In this document: piece after piece, positions 6,597-7,907 of the stretch
How the letters are laid out: every line of letters begins with the position of its first letter
Numbering within the stretch: the stretch's first letter is position 1
Assembly: GCA_028682985.1 (NCBI GenBank)
Contig: JAJRAE010000138.1
Location: 1 to 7,907, forward strand
Direction of reading: 5' to 3'
DNA length: 7,907 nt
From: Methanobacterium sp.
Lineage (GTDB): Archaea > Methanobacteriota > Methanobacteria > Methanobacteriales > Methanobacteriaceae
Program-made: the position numbers and the translations under genes
The notes under the pieces: model-generated
The model's database searches: none
What the model was told of the DNA's origin: nothing
What the model saw: the letters and a program-made list of their open reading frames with translations, nothing else

Positions 6597-7454
6597 TTGG
6601 GTTTGTTTGCCAGATTCGGAGATTTAATAATCAAAACAGTTTCTTTTATAGGAATGCTCATACTTTACATTCCCAAGATACCACAAAAAATTGGGAACAT
6701 TAACAAAGATAGGGTAAGACAGCGTATCGATACCGAGAATATGAAGGGAAATATCTCCAGGATAAGTGAAGGTATAAGCGACATGAGGGAAAAAAACTTT
6801 CCTAAAGAGTATAGAGAATCTAAACAGATTGAAAATTCTGATATAATCAACACCTCTGGAAAGTACACATCGGAAGAAAAGGAAAGAACAATCCTCACAC
6901 TTCAACTGGCATCAGGAGCATTTATAATATTTGCTATTTTGCATATCTTTAATTTTCTCCCTTCATTTTTCATATTTTTAATAATAGACGTAGTTATCGC
7001 AGCATTTATACTATACACATTATTTAACAAGGTAAAGTTGATGTATCCAGATGATTTCAATGCTTACCGTGATTTCTTTTTAATGTACCTGGCGGTGGGT
7101 GTGATAATTGTTCTGGTAAGCGGCAACTCAAACCTGGTTATGGCTTTCTCCTTCCAGTCCCTTCCCTCTCTTTCCATCCTGATTTATGCCATAATTGCAG
7201 TGGTGGGGGTTTTCCTATTATATAGGATAAGGTACTACCGAAATTATACCTACGGAACTGTTTTAGAAGCAGGTGAAAATACGGCACATGTTAAAGTGGA
7301 ATATGACATCCGTTCCAATGTCAAACCCGACCTGTATATTGTGGAAAACAATAAAGGTGCTAAGGTAGGAGACACTGTAAAACTTAAAATCGAAGAAAAA
7401 CTCATCAGCACCGGAGGAAATAAACCTCTGGAAATACTGGAAATCTTTCACTAA
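6597..7454 (+). CDS. Multi-pass membrane protein of unknown function (DUF2101-like)
   Basis: The product has 285 residues and no known catalytic motif. The layout is a hydrophobic N-terminal segment (about 10-27), a charged polar region (about 30-98) that is probably helical, and four membrane helices at about 101-121, 123-143, 161-180 and 190-209. A soluble beta-rich C-terminal domain (about 217-285) follows, containing YGTVLEAGE and KVGDTVKLKIEE and resembling a small beta-barrel or OB-like fold. Overall it resembles the archaeal membrane family DUF2101, recalled from its architecture rather than a search. It starts at TTG with a GGGGT site upstream. It lies after the prepilin and shares the same TATA octamer, so a role in the surface or pilus system is a reasonable guess but unproven. 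T tracts follow the stop codon. Confidence 0.75.
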   Translation: MGLFARFGDLIIKTVSFIGMLILYIPKIPQKIGNINKDRVRQRIDTENMKGNISRISEGISDMREKNFPKEYRESKQIENSDIINTSGKYTSEEKERTILTLQLASGAFIIFAILHIFNFLPSFFIFLIIDVVIAAFILYTLFNKVKLMYPDDFNAYRDFFLMYLAVGVIIVLVSGNSNLVMAFSFQSLPSLSILIYAIIAVVGVFLLYRIRYYRNYTYGTVLEAGENTAHVKVEYDIRSNVKPDLYIVENNKGAKVGDTVKLKIEEKLISTGGNKPLEILEIFH

Positions 7455-7465
7455 AAAAAATTCAA

Positions 7466-7489
7466 TTTTTCTATAATTTACATTTTTTT
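7466..7489 (+). terminator. T-tract terminator after the DUF2101-like gene
   Basis: Five T at 7466-7470 and seven T at 7483-7489 follow the TAA at 7452-7454 on the coding strand, with no strong hairpin, as in archaeal termination. The stretch TATAATTT at 7472-7479 between them could also serve as TATA box of the next gene, with a start near 7501. Confidence 0.45.
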
Positions 7490-7527
7490 ACTTAAACTGT
7501 TAATAGATAATTCAGGAATTACTATTC

Positions 7528-7907
7528 ATGACTAAAAAACAGGAAATACCAACAGATCATCCTCGCTACCAGTCTTTAAAACTCCGGATGCGTATGGTGG
7601 AAGCGTATAAAGCCGGAATCCTTGCTGATTCAGGTTTAATTGCTCATGGAAGAGGTGAAGCATTTGACTATCTTTTAGGTGAGAAGACACCAAAAACTGC
7701 GGAGATAGCCACTGAAGCAGCCGCATCTGCCCTTATTCTGGCCCGTTATCCAGTGATCTCGGTAAATGGTAATACGGCAGCACTAGTTCCGGAGGAAATA
7801 GTGGAACTGGCCCAGTTAATTGGTGCTCCTATTGAGGTAAACCTGTTCTACCGGACGCCTGAAAGAATTAAAGCTGTGGAGAAAGTATTAAAGGATGCCG
7901 GTGCCCC
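7528..7907 (+). CDS. 4-phosphopantoate--beta-alanine ligase (phosphopantothenate synthetase), N-terminal part
   Basis: The first 126 residues are in the window; the gene runs off the right edge. The enzyme joins 4-phosphopantoate to beta-alanine with ATP to make 4'-phosphopantothenate. It works with pantoate kinase in the archaeal CoA pathway in place of bacterial PanC and PanK. Recognisable family blocks (COG1701, formerly DUF137) are HPRYQSL near residue 12, [17 protein letters not shown] (about 36-52), the Ala-rich helix, [14 protein letters not shown] (about 75-88) and [10 protein letters not shown] (about 101-110). The whole family is nearly unique to archaea, which supports the taxonomic call. 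The start at ATG 7528 agrees with the position of HPRY and with AGGA at 7514-7517, ten bases upstream. It has a 73-bp gap of its own before it and probably its own weak promoter. Confidence 0.93.
   Translation, partial: MTKKQEIPTDHPRYQSLKLRMRMVEAYKAGILADSGLIAHGRGEAFDYLLGEKTPKTAEIATEAAASALILARYPVISVNGNTAALVPEEIVELAQLIGAPIEVNLFYRTPERIKAVEKVLKDAGA

Noticed and set aside
6464..6905. Reverse-strand open frames across the pilin/DUF2101 gap and the start of the DUF2101-like gene
   Set aside because: They cross the promoter and ribosome binding site of a plausible forward gene and show no recognisable domain.
7532..7726. Reverse-strand open frame of 64 codons at the right edge
   Set aside because: It is antisense to phosphopantothenate synthetase, which is clearly recognisable on the forward strand.
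1..7907. CRISPR arrays, tRNA or rRNA genes, insertion sequences, phage or defence genes
   Set aside because: No spaced identical repeats, cloverleaf-like segments, transposase or nuclease motifs were seen; all substantial forward frames are accounted for by metabolic or surface genes.

Overview
The window looks like ordinary chromosome of a methanogenic archaeon of the Methanobacteriales, close to Methanobacterium or Methanothermobacter. The evidence is archaeal: a phosphopantothenate synthetase of the archaeal CoA pathway, a stand-alone ACT-domain protein of the homoserine dehydrogenase regulator family (COG2061), an archaeal-type cofactor-independent phosphoglycerate mutase-like protein, a class III (QxSxEY-type) archaeal prepilin with its membrane peptidase, TATA boxes rather than -35/-10 promoters, Shine-Dalgarno sites of the GGAGGTGAT type, and T-tract terminators. 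Coding DNA is moderately AT-rich and the gaps are strongly AT-rich. The genus assignment is inference. All eight genes lie on the + strand.

Left part (1-2953), amino-acid metabolism. After the tail of an unidentified gene come a two-domain ACT protein, homoserine dehydrogenase and an ApgM-family protein. The dehydrogenase has no ACT domain of its own, so the small protein one gene upstream probably supplies its feedback sensing. The ApgM-like protein resembles the subgroup proposed to be homoserine kinases. If that holds, the cluster encodes a regulator plus two consecutive steps towards threonine.

Middle (2954-4781). A 226-bp AT-rich gap holds a T-rich terminator region and a clear TATA box with a strong ribosome binding site for CTP synthase (pyrG).

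Right part (4782-7454), cell-surface module. A membrane prepilin peptidase (EppA type) is followed by a small prepilin with a textbook class III signal peptide and three N-glycosylation sequons, then by a multi-pass membrane protein of unknown function (DUF2101-like). The pilin gene and the membrane-protein gene each have their own promoter with the same TATA octamer. Each promoter also carries a 17-bp dyad (8-bp arms around a single G), overlapping the TATA box in one case and just upstream of it in the other. These are the most interesting regulatory signals here.

Right edge (7528-7907). The first part of 4-phosphopantoate--beta-alanine ligase runs off the window.

Three genes (hom, pyrG, the DUF2101-like gene) start with TTG. 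For hom, apgM and pyrG the ribosome binding site argues for a start downstream of the longest open frame. There is no CRISPR array, tRNA, rRNA or mobile element, and no gene-free stretch over 300 bases.
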